From positions 62,001 to 126,000 of the forward strand of contig NZ_JAAIII010000006.1 of assembly GCF_012932425.1 (NCBI RefSeq): DNA of 64,000 nucleotides. Reading direction: 5' to 3'. Under the pieces are notes generated by a model. It made no database searches, was not told the origin of the DNA, and worked only from the letters and a program-made list of their open reading frames with translations. Of the stretch, positions 44,597 to 53,484 are shown in pieces. Position numbers and translations under genes: made by a program. This DNA comes from Bifidobacterium oedipodis (GTDB lineage Bacteria > Actinomycetota > Actinomycetes > Actinomycetales > Bifidobacteriaceae). The stretch's first letter is position 1. Each line of letters begins with the position of its first letter.

Positions 44597-44736
44597 CTTC
44601 GCCTCCGCTTCATCGCATACATCGTTCTCTCACACTCCACGATACCGTGTTGGTGCCAAGTGGATACTACGATGTGTTCATCATTCACTGCGCAATATCG
44701 ATTCGTATATGGCGGAAATCTAAGGAGCTGATTTCA

Positions 44737-44928
44737 ATGACTGATGATCCGAACGTGCATGTGTTCGATTTTGAAAGTGAAGGACAGAAAATCGAGCGCG
44801 GCGAATACGACTTCAGCGGCGGAGTTGGCACTGTCTTCCTGGACCGTTGGCCCAAAGACAAGATGACACCGGAGATCATGGCGTTTCTGAAAAAACAAGA
44901 AGCCGCCGGCAAGATTCGTTTCGCATAA
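44737..44928 (+). CDS. Small hypothetical acidic protein
   Basis: 63 residues, MTDDPNVHVFDFESEGQKIE through MAFLKKQEAAGKIRFA. No family recognised. The ATG at 44737 has AAGGAG 9 nt upstream, which favours it over the upstream frame to 44647. It is divergent from the LytTR/AgrC-type operon but lacks a signal peptide or a double-glycine leader. Confidence 0.6.
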   Translation: MTDDPNVHVFDFESEGQKIERGEYDFSGGVGTVFLDRWPKDKMTPEIMAFLKKQEAAGKIRFA

Positions 44929-44987
44929 GACTTTCGCTTGCCTTGCTCCCCTGAGGGAACAGTTATCAAGGCACTAGTATCCGTAGC

Positions 44988-45410
44988 TCATGGCATGTGA
45001 TGATAAGTGTTTCCGCCATGGCTGGTGCGGGCGATAATGCGCGCCGCATCCGCCTGCCTGTGCGGGTTATGCCACAACTCCTGACTGTCACGCTCGGAAA
45101 GCGGCAGATGATGCCTCTCCAACGCGGCGCGATAGCCAGCTTCCCACGACTCACTACGTGAACTGGCCTTATGATCCCCTAAGGAAAGATCCATATCGAA
45201 CTTGGTGTATGCGATGCCATGCACGCTTAGCGCATGCTGGTAGCCGTCCTCCCACGCCTGCCTGATCTCCTTCCGATCCTTAACCAGCCGAATCGGAATG
45301 GCGATCACAAAAGCCACGAAACCCAGCAACACTACGACAAACGCAATCGTGATAAAAGGATCGAAAAAAGACGCCGTTGCAAACGGGTCCAGCGAATCAT
45401 CAAACATCAT
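44988..45410 (-). CDS. Hypothetical single-span membrane protein
   Basis: 140 residues. One membrane segment (about 17-42, ITIAFVVVLLGFVAFVIAIP) is followed by a basic, soluble region (RLVKDRKEIRQAWEDGYQHA) with two similar blocks (AWEDGYQHALSVHG and SWEAGYRAALERHH), suggesting an internal duplication. No family recognised. AAGGGAG precedes the tandem ATGs at 45410 and 45407. Confidence 0.6.
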   Translation of the reverse strand: MMFDDSLDPFATASFFDPFITIAFVVVLLGFVAFVIAIPIRLVKDRKEIRQAWEDGYQHALSVHGIAYTKFDMDLSLGDHKASSRSESWEAGYRAALERHHLPLSERDSQELWHNPHRQADAARIIARTSHGGNTYHHMP

Positions 45411-45517
45411 CGTCTCCCTTCCCGCGCGAAACCTTCCTTGGTTCCGTATACAGCCATTATCGCACCAATCGGGATCCAACTATCTCTTATCTTCATCATA
45501 TTGGCTGTTCGATCGAC

Positions 45518-45713
45518 CTATCTGCGTTACGGGTAGTGGAAATTGAGACTTGCGGAGGTCGATCTGCGTTACGGGTAGTGCGTCTTTGGCTTTAACTCGA
45601 CTATGACCGTTGAAATATCAAGCCGGATACACGGCATACGTCCCATTGGGCACTACCAGTAACGCAGATCGACCTCCGCGACACCATAAATCCACTACCC
45701 GTAACGCAGATAG
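45518..45713 (-). repeat. 196-bp inverted-repeat element, copy B
   Basis: Same length and arms as copy A at 9354-9549 (outer CTATCTGCGTTAC, inner GGAGGTCGATCTGCGTTAC), with four copies of the ATCTGCGTTAC(G/T)GGTAGTG word. Its centre matches the reverse complement of copy A's centre (shared AATATCAAGCC and ATACACGGCATAC), so the two lie in opposite orientations. Confidence 0.85.
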
Positions 45714-45869
45714 ACTGTCCATCAACGTTCATTGCTCAATCACGAACCTATGACCGCATCTCGGCAGCCTCAAACCATAGACGAAACGGGCCATGCCGCA
45801 TATGACGACATGACCCGTTTATACGATGACTATTGGATTGACGCGATTGCGCCGCAATCATTCAGACAA

Positions 45870-46928
45870 TCACTCGGCCTTTGCAGCAGCCGGCTCCTTG
45901 GCCTCGGCAGCGGCACCGGCGGTCAGGGCAGAGCCCTTCTCGCCATTGTCGGAATCCGGGTGAATGTTGTGGCGGTCATCATGGTTGCGCCACCAGCTCG
46001 AAAGCACCGAGCCGGAGATGTTGTGCCACACCGAGAAGAAGGTGCTCGGTACGGCCACGATCGGATCGGCGGCGAAGGAGGTCAAGGCCAGCGTGGCGCC
46101 CAGAGCGGAGTCCTGCATGCCCACCTCGAAGGTGATGGCCTTCTGCTGCGCGTAGCGGAAGCCCTTCGGATACACCTTGTACATAAGCTTGGAGAAGCCG
46201 AAGCCCAGACCGTAGCCGCACAGGTTGTGCAGAATCACCACGGGGATGGCCATCAGCGAGGCAGCCTGGAACAGCTTGGGGCCGTTGGCGGCCACAACCA
46301 CACCGATGATGAGCAGAATGGCGACCTGGGAGACGATCGGAAGCACCGGGGTAACCTTGCTGATGCGCTTTTGACCGAAGATGGTGTGGCAGATCACGCC
46401 GAGCGCCACAGGGATAAGCACGATCTTCACGGCGTTGAGGAACAGCGACTGCCACGGGATGGCCACGTAGCGGGAAGCCAGCAGCTGCATCAGCAGCGGG
46501 ATCATGAATGGCGCGCACACGGTGGACAGGATGCCGATGGACACATCCAGCGCCACGTCGCCGCGCGACAGGAAGCTCATCACGTTGGACGAGGTGCCGG
46601 AGGGGCAGCAGCCCACAAGAATCACACCAACGGCCAGCATGCCGTCAAGATGGAAAATAGCGCACAGGGCCACGGCGACCAACGGCATGATGATGAAGTG
46701 CGCGACCGTGCCGACGATCACCATCAGCGGCTGGGTCAGGATGCGCTTGAAATCGTCCAGCGACAGGGTCAGACCCATGCCGAACAGCACGATGCTCAGC
46801 AGATAGTTGGTGTAGGACTTTGCCCAGATGCTGGTGGCAGGCACGAAATAGTTGAACACAGCCCAGACAACGACGAACAGCGTGAACCATTTGGTCAGCC
46901 ACGCGCTGAATGCTTTGACTTTTTCCAT
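45870..46928 (-). CDS. Bile acid:sodium symporter family (BASS) transporter
   Basis: A 352-residue membrane protein with about ten hydrophobic segments. The family motifs are LFGMGLTLSLDDFKRIL and VILVGCCPSGTSSNVMSFLS (the cross-over region), followed by RGDVALDVSIGILST and a late FEVGMQDSALGATLAL. Substrates of bacterial BASS proteins include bile acids, pantoate and other carboxylates, so the ligand is not certain. The C-terminal tail is charged and alanine rich. ATG 46928 is preceded by AGAGAGGAAGTC. Confidence 0.9.
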   Translation of the reverse strand: MEKVKAFSAWLTKWFTLFVVVWAVFNYFVPATSIWAKSYTNYLLSIVLFGMGLTLSLDDFKRILTQPLMVIVGTVAHFIIMPLVAVALCAIFHLDGMLAVGVILVGCCPSGTSSNVMSFLSRGDVALDVSIGILSTVCAPFMIPLLMQLLASRYVAIPWQSLFLNAVKIVLIPVALGVICHTIFGQKRISKVTPVLPIVSQVAILLIIGVVVAANGPKLFQAASLMAIPVVILHNLCGYGLGFGFSKLMYKVYPKGFRYAQQKAITFEVGMQDSALGATLALTSFAADPIVAVPSTFFSVWHNISGSVLSSWWRNHDDRHNIHPDSDNGEKGSALTAGAAAEAKEPAAAKAE

Positions 46929-47112
46929 GATGACTTCCTCTCTTTAAGCCAAACGCCGTTGAAGCTAGTCTTTTGTCCCATCTCGTGGGCAGCGTTGTTC
47001 ACATATTGACCATTGAACCCATACCGTAATATGGGCGGGGTCTTGTGGGGCGATTCGCGCGCGCTTACAATCAGAACCGTCTTATTGATACCCAACGCAA
47101 GGGAGCAAATAA

Positions 47113-48459
<1,347 letters not shown>

Positions 48460-48517
48460 TCAACGCATCCTGACGCCTAACGCATAAGGCTCTGGCGCGC
48501 ATAGCACCTCACATAAT

Positions 48518-48552
48518 GGTGGGGGTAACGGATTCATTCCGTTACCCCCACC
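48518..48552. terminator. Bidirectional terminator after gdhA
   Basis: A perfect 14-bp stem GGTGGGGGTAACGG / CCGTTACCCCCACC with a 7-nt loop between the convergent gdhA and DUF4143 genes. Confidence 0.8.
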
Positions 48553-48596
48553 ATCGTTATATTGCCTTGGTATACATCTCAATCGCCAATCGTGGA

Positions 48597-49886
48597 TTAT
48601 GCGCCGAGCGTGGCAATAGGGATGACGAGAATGCCGTCGTTGCGACGGTAGGCGATATCGCCACGGCCTACAAGGAATCCCAGGAACTCCGGCTCTCTCA
48701 CCTGAGCCAACGGATTGCCGCATACTTTCTTTACGAATGTCTTGAGCTTATCGGCTGCGACATCCGTGGCTTTGAGGTCACTTAATTTGATTTCCAGCGC
48801 TCCCCAACGCCCATCCGCCAGTTCCAGGATGACATCCACTTCAAGTCCTTTGTCGTCGCGATAGTACATCACCCGGGATGTCGCCCCCGGCATGGACGAC
48901 ATGTAGACATGCAGATCGCGCATGCATAACGTTTCGAACAAATCACCCAACGTCTGGGTATCCCGCATCAATGTCGCGGGGGAGGCGCCGATCATCGCGG
49001 CGGCCAAAGAGGGATCCACGAAATACCGCTTCGGCTTGGTGCGCACACGCGTCTTGGCCCGCAGTGGAGGAGCCCATCCCTCCAAATCGTTGAGAAGGTA
49101 GAGTTTCTTCAGCTCTTCCATATAACTTTTCACGGTTTCATCCGCTGGGACACGACCTTCGTCGCCATAGGCCATATCGCGCGCCAACGTCCCATACGTC
49201 GGCGCTTGGGCAACATTCATCGCCAACGCGCGCATTAGCGCCCGGGCCGTTTCTGGACTTTTACCGCTTTTGGGAATACTCACATCCAGTACGCTGCGAA
49301 CGTACTCAGACGGAGTCTCCAATGCGAACTCGTCCTCCACGCCCAGATTCGACGGCCAGCCTCCTCTGCAGCACCATCGGGCAATGTCTTCAACCTCGGT
49401 TTTACGTCTTGTCGGCTCAAAATCTCCGTCAAAGAGTTTTGCCAGACTCACCGCGCCAGTAGAATCCCCAGACTCAGCCAAACTCATCGGCCACATACGC
49501 AGCTGTGCAATTCGACCGGTACCACTGTGGCGAATCTTGTCCTCATCTTTTGGCTTCGACGAGCCCGTAAGAATGAGCTGCCCTTTGCGGTTGGCGTTGT
49601 CATCCACATGACGGCGCGCGGCGTCCCACACACCGGGTACTTCCTGCCATTCATCGACCAGGTGTGGTTCTTCACCTTCCAGTACAAGGCTGGGATCGGT
49701 TTGCGCCGCCTCCAACGTCGCTTCCTCATCCAACCGATCAACACTATGGGCATGCGCCATTGCAGTCCAAGTTTTCCCGCACCACTTGGGTCCGACAACT
49801 TCGACCCCACCGAATGCATGCAGTAGCGTCTCAAGCCGTCCGTCAACAACCCGAGGACGATAGCCTTCTCTCATGAGAGTTTTCAA
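48597..49886 (-). CDS. AAA ATPase with DUF4143 nuclease-fold C-terminus, paralogue 2
   Basis: 429 residues. Walker A is GPKWCGKTW (a variant of the usual GARQVGKT), Walker B-like is PHLVDEWQE, and the sensor strand is QLILTGSS. A winged-helix-like middle (TYGTLARDMAYGDEGRVPAD) is followed by DUF4143 with D in LEVDVILE and ExK in LEIKLSD. The likely start is TTG 49886, with AAGGTGA about 7 nt upstream; ATG 49874 is the alternative. Its upstream region carries the 23-bp iteron arrays. Only distantly similar to the next gene despite adjacency. Confidence 0.83.
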   Translation of the reverse strand: MKTLMREGYRPRVVDGRLETLLHAFGGVEVVGPKWCGKTWTAMAHAHSVDRLDEEATLEAAQTDPSLVLEGEEPHLVDEWQEVPGVWDAARRHVDDNANRKGQLILTGSSKPKDEDKIRHSGTGRIAQLRMWPMSLAESGDSTGAVSLAKLFDGDFEPTRRKTEVEDIARWCCRGGWPSNLGVEDEFALETPSEYVRSVLDVSIPKSGKSPETARALMRALAMNVAQAPTYGTLARDMAYGDEGRVPADETVKSYMEELKKLYLLNDLEGWAPPLRAKTRVRTKPKRYFVDPSLAAAMIGASPATLMRDTQTLGDLFETLCMRDLHVYMSSMPGATSRVMYYRDDKGLEVDVILELADGRWGALEIKLSDLKATDVAADKLKTFVKKVCGNPLAQVREPEFLGFLVGRGDIAYRRNDGILVIPIATLGA

Positions 49887-49912
49887 GCTCTATCACCTTA
49901 CATTTGTGTTTC

Positions 49913-49989
49913 TACACCATTCTTAATTAGGATTTTACACCATTTCTGTTTGTGTTTTTACACCATTTTGGATTCGGATTTTATCCCCT
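49913..49989. repeat. Iteron array ii: 23-bp period upstream of paralogue 2
   Basis: TACACCAT occurs at 49913, 49936 and 49959, with a degenerate fourth (TATCCCCT) at 49982, giving exact 23-bp phasing. Intervening bases are also similar (GGATT and GTGTT alternate). On the gene's strand the core is AATGGTGTA. The first unit ends about 27 bp from the TTG start. Confidence 0.85.
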
Positions 49990-50035
49990 GCTTCTTCTAC
50001 CGATTCCTCTACTGACAAAGCCAAACAAACCTCAT

Positions 50036-50104
50036 CTGTAAAATTTGTAAAGTAGAAACTGTAGGATTTGTAAAGTAGAGCTCGTAGGAATTGTAAAGTA
50101 GGAA
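50036..50104. repeat. Iteron array iii: three 23-bp direct repeats
   Basis: Units 50036-50058, 50059-50081 and 50082-50104 share the core TTGTAAAGTAG with a CTGTAGGA-type lead. The array starts 13 bp after the stop of paralogue 3 (minus strand) and about 46 bp beyond array ii. Confidence 0.85.
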
Positions 50105-50117
50105 GCTCTTGACGACC

Positions 50118-51431
50118 TCACGGTTGGATGCAGAAGGCCGCATAGAGAGGGATTGATCGGATTCCGTTGTCGATGCCGAAATTCTTGGCAGAGATTCTGA
50201 TGGCTTCCGTAGGCTCGTATTTTCCACGGTACGAAGCCAGACTTCTTGACCGCACATGCTCCGACGTCTTCACTTCGACTGGAACCCCGGCCACCATCCC
50301 CGCACGTTCAACCACGAAATCCACCTCGGCGGTGCTGCTGCTGGTCCAATATCGAAGCGGAACCCCATTCGCCGACAACATCTGCGCCACCAGATTCTCT
50401 CCAAGGCCACCCAAATCAAGATTGCGACGTAACGCAGCGTCAAACATCACCTGCGCGTTCAGACCATCGGCTTGGGCAAGCAGTCCCGTATCGGCCATAT
50501 ACACTTTGAACGATGCCAGATCCTCATGCTGCTTCAATGGCATGCGGCCGGAGTTCACATTCACACAACGACTGATCAGTCCGGCCGACAACAACCATGC
50601 GATGGCATCGCCATACACCGACGCCCTGCCACCGCTTCTCACCGCCTTGTATTGAAACTTATGATTCTCCTTGGCAAGCTGTGCCGGCACGCTCTCCCAT
50701 ACATCACGAATTTTGGCGGTTTCTGCGGGAGTCGCATATTTGGCCATATCCCCGGCATACAAATCCCGAATATCCTGCTGAACCTCCGCAACCGCGTCAT
50801 AATCCCCGTCTTCGGCAAACACCTCCACTGCCTCGGGCATACCTCCAACCAACATATACGACCACAACCGTTCCATGAGATGTTCATGTGCATAACATGC
50901 AGCACCTGTGGCGAAGCATTCGCGAATGTCATCCACATAACCGCCTTCACCCAGCGCATCGAGGAATTCCGGGAAGGTCATCGGATGCATGGTCAAGGTC
51001 TGCACCTTGCCCACCGGCATAGTGAATCCTTTGCGTCTCACCGCCACGCCCAACAGGCTGCCCGCACCGATAATGCGCAGTTGCGGCATGTCCTCGGCGA
51101 AATACTTCAACGAGGCCAACGCACGATTGGATGCCTGAATCTCATCCAACACCAGCAATGTGGAATCGGGGTTGATCGTCTCTCCCGTCACCGCGCTCAG
51201 CCTGCGCAATAACGACTGAGGATTCAGATCTGCATGCGGATCGGCCTCGAACACGGCACGGGCGCGACCATCCCGTTCCAGATCGATGTAGACGCACGAT
51301 TCGCAATGCTCTTGGCCGAAGGCCTTCAACACATGTGTTTTGCCTACTTGCCGCGCTCCATAGACCAGCAAAGGCTTGCGACGCTTACGTGATTCCCACG
51401 CGATCAGTGTGTCCATAATCGCACGTTTCAT
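50118..51431 (-). CDS. AAA ATPase with DUF4143 nuclease-fold C-terminus, paralogue 3
   Basis: 437 residues. Walker A is GARQVGKTH, Walker B is LLVLDEIQA, and the sensor strand is LRIIGAGSLLGVAVRR. The middle helical region (ATPAETAKIRDVWESVPAQL) resembles paralogue 1, and the DUF4143 end has D in AEVDFVVE and ExK in VEVKTSE. ATG 51431 (MKRAIMD) follows GGCGGAAG; the frame to 51470 is less likely. Array iii lies just downstream and a 74-bp palindromic element 50 bp upstream. Function unknown; closer to paralogue 1 than to its neighbour. Confidence 0.84.
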   Translation of the reverse strand: MKRAIMDTLIAWESRKRRKPLLVYGARQVGKTHVLKAFGQEHCESCVYIDLERDGRARAVFEADPHADLNPQSLLRRLSAVTGETINPDSTLLVLDEIQASNRALASLKYFAEDMPQLRIIGAGSLLGVAVRRKGFTMPVGKVQTLTMHPMTFPEFLDALGEGGYVDDIRECFATGAACYAHEHLMERLWSYMLVGGMPEAVEVFAEDGDYDAVAEVQQDIRDLYAGDMAKYATPAETAKIRDVWESVPAQLAKENHKFQYKAVRSGGRASVYGDAIAWLLSAGLISRCVNVNSGRMPLKQHEDLASFKVYMADTGLLAQADGLNAQVMFDAALRRNLDLGGLGENLVAQMLSANGVPLRYWTSSSTAEVDFVVERAGMVAGVPVEVKTSEHVRSRSLASYRGKYEPTEAIRISAKNFGIDNGIRSIPLYAAFCIQP

Positions 51432-51480
51432 GACGCTTCCGCCTTTGCTCCAGAGTTTCTCCAACAACACCAGATTATCA

Positions 51481-51554
51481 TAAATGCGAAAAAATGTTGT
51501 GGTTTACATTTTTCCGTACTTAAAAATGTAAACCACAACATTTTTTCGCATTTA
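51481..51554. repeat. 74-bp palindromic element, copy 1
   Basis: A perfect inverted repeat of two 33-bp arms around the 8-nt loop CCGTACTT. Each arm is TAAATGCGAAAAAATGT, then an 8-bp core (TGTGGTTT), then ACATTTTT. A second 74-bp copy with a different core is at 60560-60633. Confidence 0.92.
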
Positions 51555-51565
51555 ACGCTTCCACT

Positions 51566-51592
51566 GTCATGCAAGGCGGAGTCGAAGCATCT
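51566..51592 (+). repeat. Degenerate REP-like repeat
   Basis: GTCATGCAAGGCGGAGTCGA then AGCATCT, a shortened relative of the repeats at 11457-11494 and 58894-58935. Confidence 0.4.
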
Positions 51593-51615
51593 CCTAGGGT
51601 GGCAACGCGAAGCCC

Positions 51616-53484
51616 TTACGCGAACTGGCTGTTGTAGAGCTTGGCGTAGGCGCCATCGGCGGCCAACAGCTCGCGGTGTGTGCCCTGTTCGATGATGGTG
51701 CCGTGGTCCATCACCAGAATCAGGTCGGCATCCACGATGGTCGACAGACGGTGCGCGATCACGAAGCTGGTACGCCCGTGCATCAATGTGTCCATCGCCT
51801 TGCCGATCTCCTGCTCGGTGTGAGTGTCCACAGAAGACGTCGCCTCATCAAGGATCAGGATCTTCGGATCGCACAGGATCACACGTGCGATGGTGAGCAG
51901 CTGTCGCTGGCCCTGGCTGATATTCTCCGCGTCATTCGACAGGCGCGTGTCATAGCCGTCGGGCAGCGTGCGCACGAAGTAGTCCACGCGCGCCATCTTC
52001 GCGGCGGCGATAATCTCCTCACGTGTGGCATCGGGTCGACCATAGGCGATGTTCTCGGCGATGGTGCCGTCGAACAGCCACGCGTCCTGCAGCACCATGC
52101 CGAAGTTCGCACGCAGGTCCGCACGATTCATACGATGCGTGTCCACACCATCGAGACGGATATGGCCGCCGTCAATCTCGTAGAAGCGCATGAGCAGGTT
52201 AATCAGCGTGGTCTTGCCGGCACCAGTCGCACCCACAATGGCCGTGCGATGACCAGGCTCGGCTGTGAAGGTCACGTCCTTCATCAGCGGCTTTGCCGGG
52301 TCATACCCGAAGCGGACATGCTGGAAGTCAACCTGCCCGCGAATCGGCTGCGCCACCTGCAATGCCTTGTCATCGGCCGGTTCAGGCTCGATCTCTTCGG
52401 CGTCCAGAATGTCGAACACGCGCTCCACCGAGGCCAGTGCGGATTGCAGGCTGTTGATGGTGAACGACATCTCCGTCAACGGTTCGCTGGCCTGGTTGAT
52501 GTATTGGAAGAACGCCTGGAACACACCCACAGTGAATTGACCGGCAGCCAGCATGAAGCCAGCCAGCACCGCAATGCCCACCTGCGAAAGACGCACGATC
52601 AGTCGGATCGCAGGGTTGATCGCGTTGGTCATGAAGTCGGCGCGCAGCGTGGCCTCCGCCACATCCTGCGTCGCTTGATGGATGCGCGCAGCACTCGTGT
52701 TTTCCTGATTGAAGGAGCGGATGATGGAGCGGCCGCTATAGGCCTCCTCCACATGCCCGGTGAGCACGCCCACCGCACGCTGTCGTTCGGCGGCCAGCAC
52801 CAAGGTTTTACTCGACACCAAACGCGTGACAACCATCGCGCCTGCAGCGAATACGATGAACAGCAACGCCAGCCACACGTTAATCACCAGCATGATCACA
52901 ACCGAGCCGGTCACCTGGCCGATGGCGACCAGCAGACGCAGCAGACCGGTCTGCATGACCTCGCTCATCTTGTCAAGATCGTTGGTCACACGGCTGATGA
53001 TGCGGCCGGGCTGGTTCGCGTCGTAATACTTGAGCGGCAGCCTGGTGAACTTGTCGCTTGCGGCGTTGCGCAGCTTCAGGTTGATGCGTTCAGCGAAGCT
53101 GGCCATGATAAAGGTTTGGGCGGAATAGAAGCCCCACTGCACCGTGTAAATCACGAACAGCAACGCAATTTGCAGGCCGCCGTCAAACCACCCGATGCGG
53201 AAGGTTTCGCCACGCGTGAACGCCGCCTGAATCTTCTCCCACAGCAGGTCGATGAGATAGGCGGTGTACATCGGGCCGGCCAGAGTCACCGCCACATAGC
53301 ACACGATGGACGCGCAAACGACGAAAATACGCCAATGCTGCTCCTTGGCCACACCCCACAGGCGGGCGATGGTGGCCTTGGTATCGCGGGGTACCTCCAG
53401 CTCCTCTTCCTCACTATTCTCGACATTTTCGGTATTTTCGAGATTCTCGGTATTCTTGAGTTTTTCAGTATTCGTCTGGCTCAT
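51616..53484 (-). CDS. ABC exporter half-transporter (permease-ATPase fusion), second subunit
   Basis: 622 residues. The N-terminus (1-30) has a repetitive NTEN/LENTEN/VEN stretch, followed by six membrane segments and a C-terminal ATPase: Walker A GATGAGKTTL, signature SQGQRQLLTIAR, Walker B ILILDEATS and switch His in FVIAHRLST. It overlaps the partner gene by one base (TGATG), so the two form a heterodimeric exporter. A MarR-type regulator lies just upstream. The substrate is unknown; drug or peptide export is typical. Confidence 0.92.
   Translation of the reverse strand: MSQTNTEKLKNTENLENTENVENSEEEELEVPRDTKATIARLWGVAKEQHWRIFVVCASIVCYVAVTLAGPMYTAYLIDLLWEKIQAAFTRGETFRIGWFDGGLQIALLFVIYTVQWGFYSAQTFIMASFAERINLKLRNAASDKFTRLPLKYYDANQPGRIISRVTNDLDKMSEVMQTGLLRLLVAIGQVTGSVVIMLVINVWLALLFIVFAAGAMVVTRLVSSKTLVLAAERQRAVGVLTGHVEEAYSGRSIIRSFNQENTSAARIHQATQDVAEATLRADFMTNAINPAIRLIVRLSQVGIAVLAGFMLAAGQFTVGVFQAFFQYINQASEPLTEMSFTINSLQSALASVERVFDILDAEEIEPEPADDKALQVAQPIRGQVDFQHVRFGYDPAKPLMKDVTFTAEPGHRTAIVGATGAGKTTLINLLMRFYEIDGGHIRLDGVDTHRMNRADLRANFGMVLQDAWLFDGTIAENIAYGRPDATREEIIAAAKMARVDYFVRTLPDGYDTRLSNDAENISQGQRQLLTIARVILCDPKILILDEATSSVDTHTEQEIGKAMDTLMHGRTSFVIAHRLSTIVDADLILVMDHGTIIEQGTHRELLAADGAYAKLYNSQFA

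Noticed and set aside
50036-50104. Mini-CRISPR or plasmid origin iterons
   Set aside because: A 23-bp period with no spacers and no replication initiator gene. Better read as regulatory or recognition repeats beside the ATPase genes.
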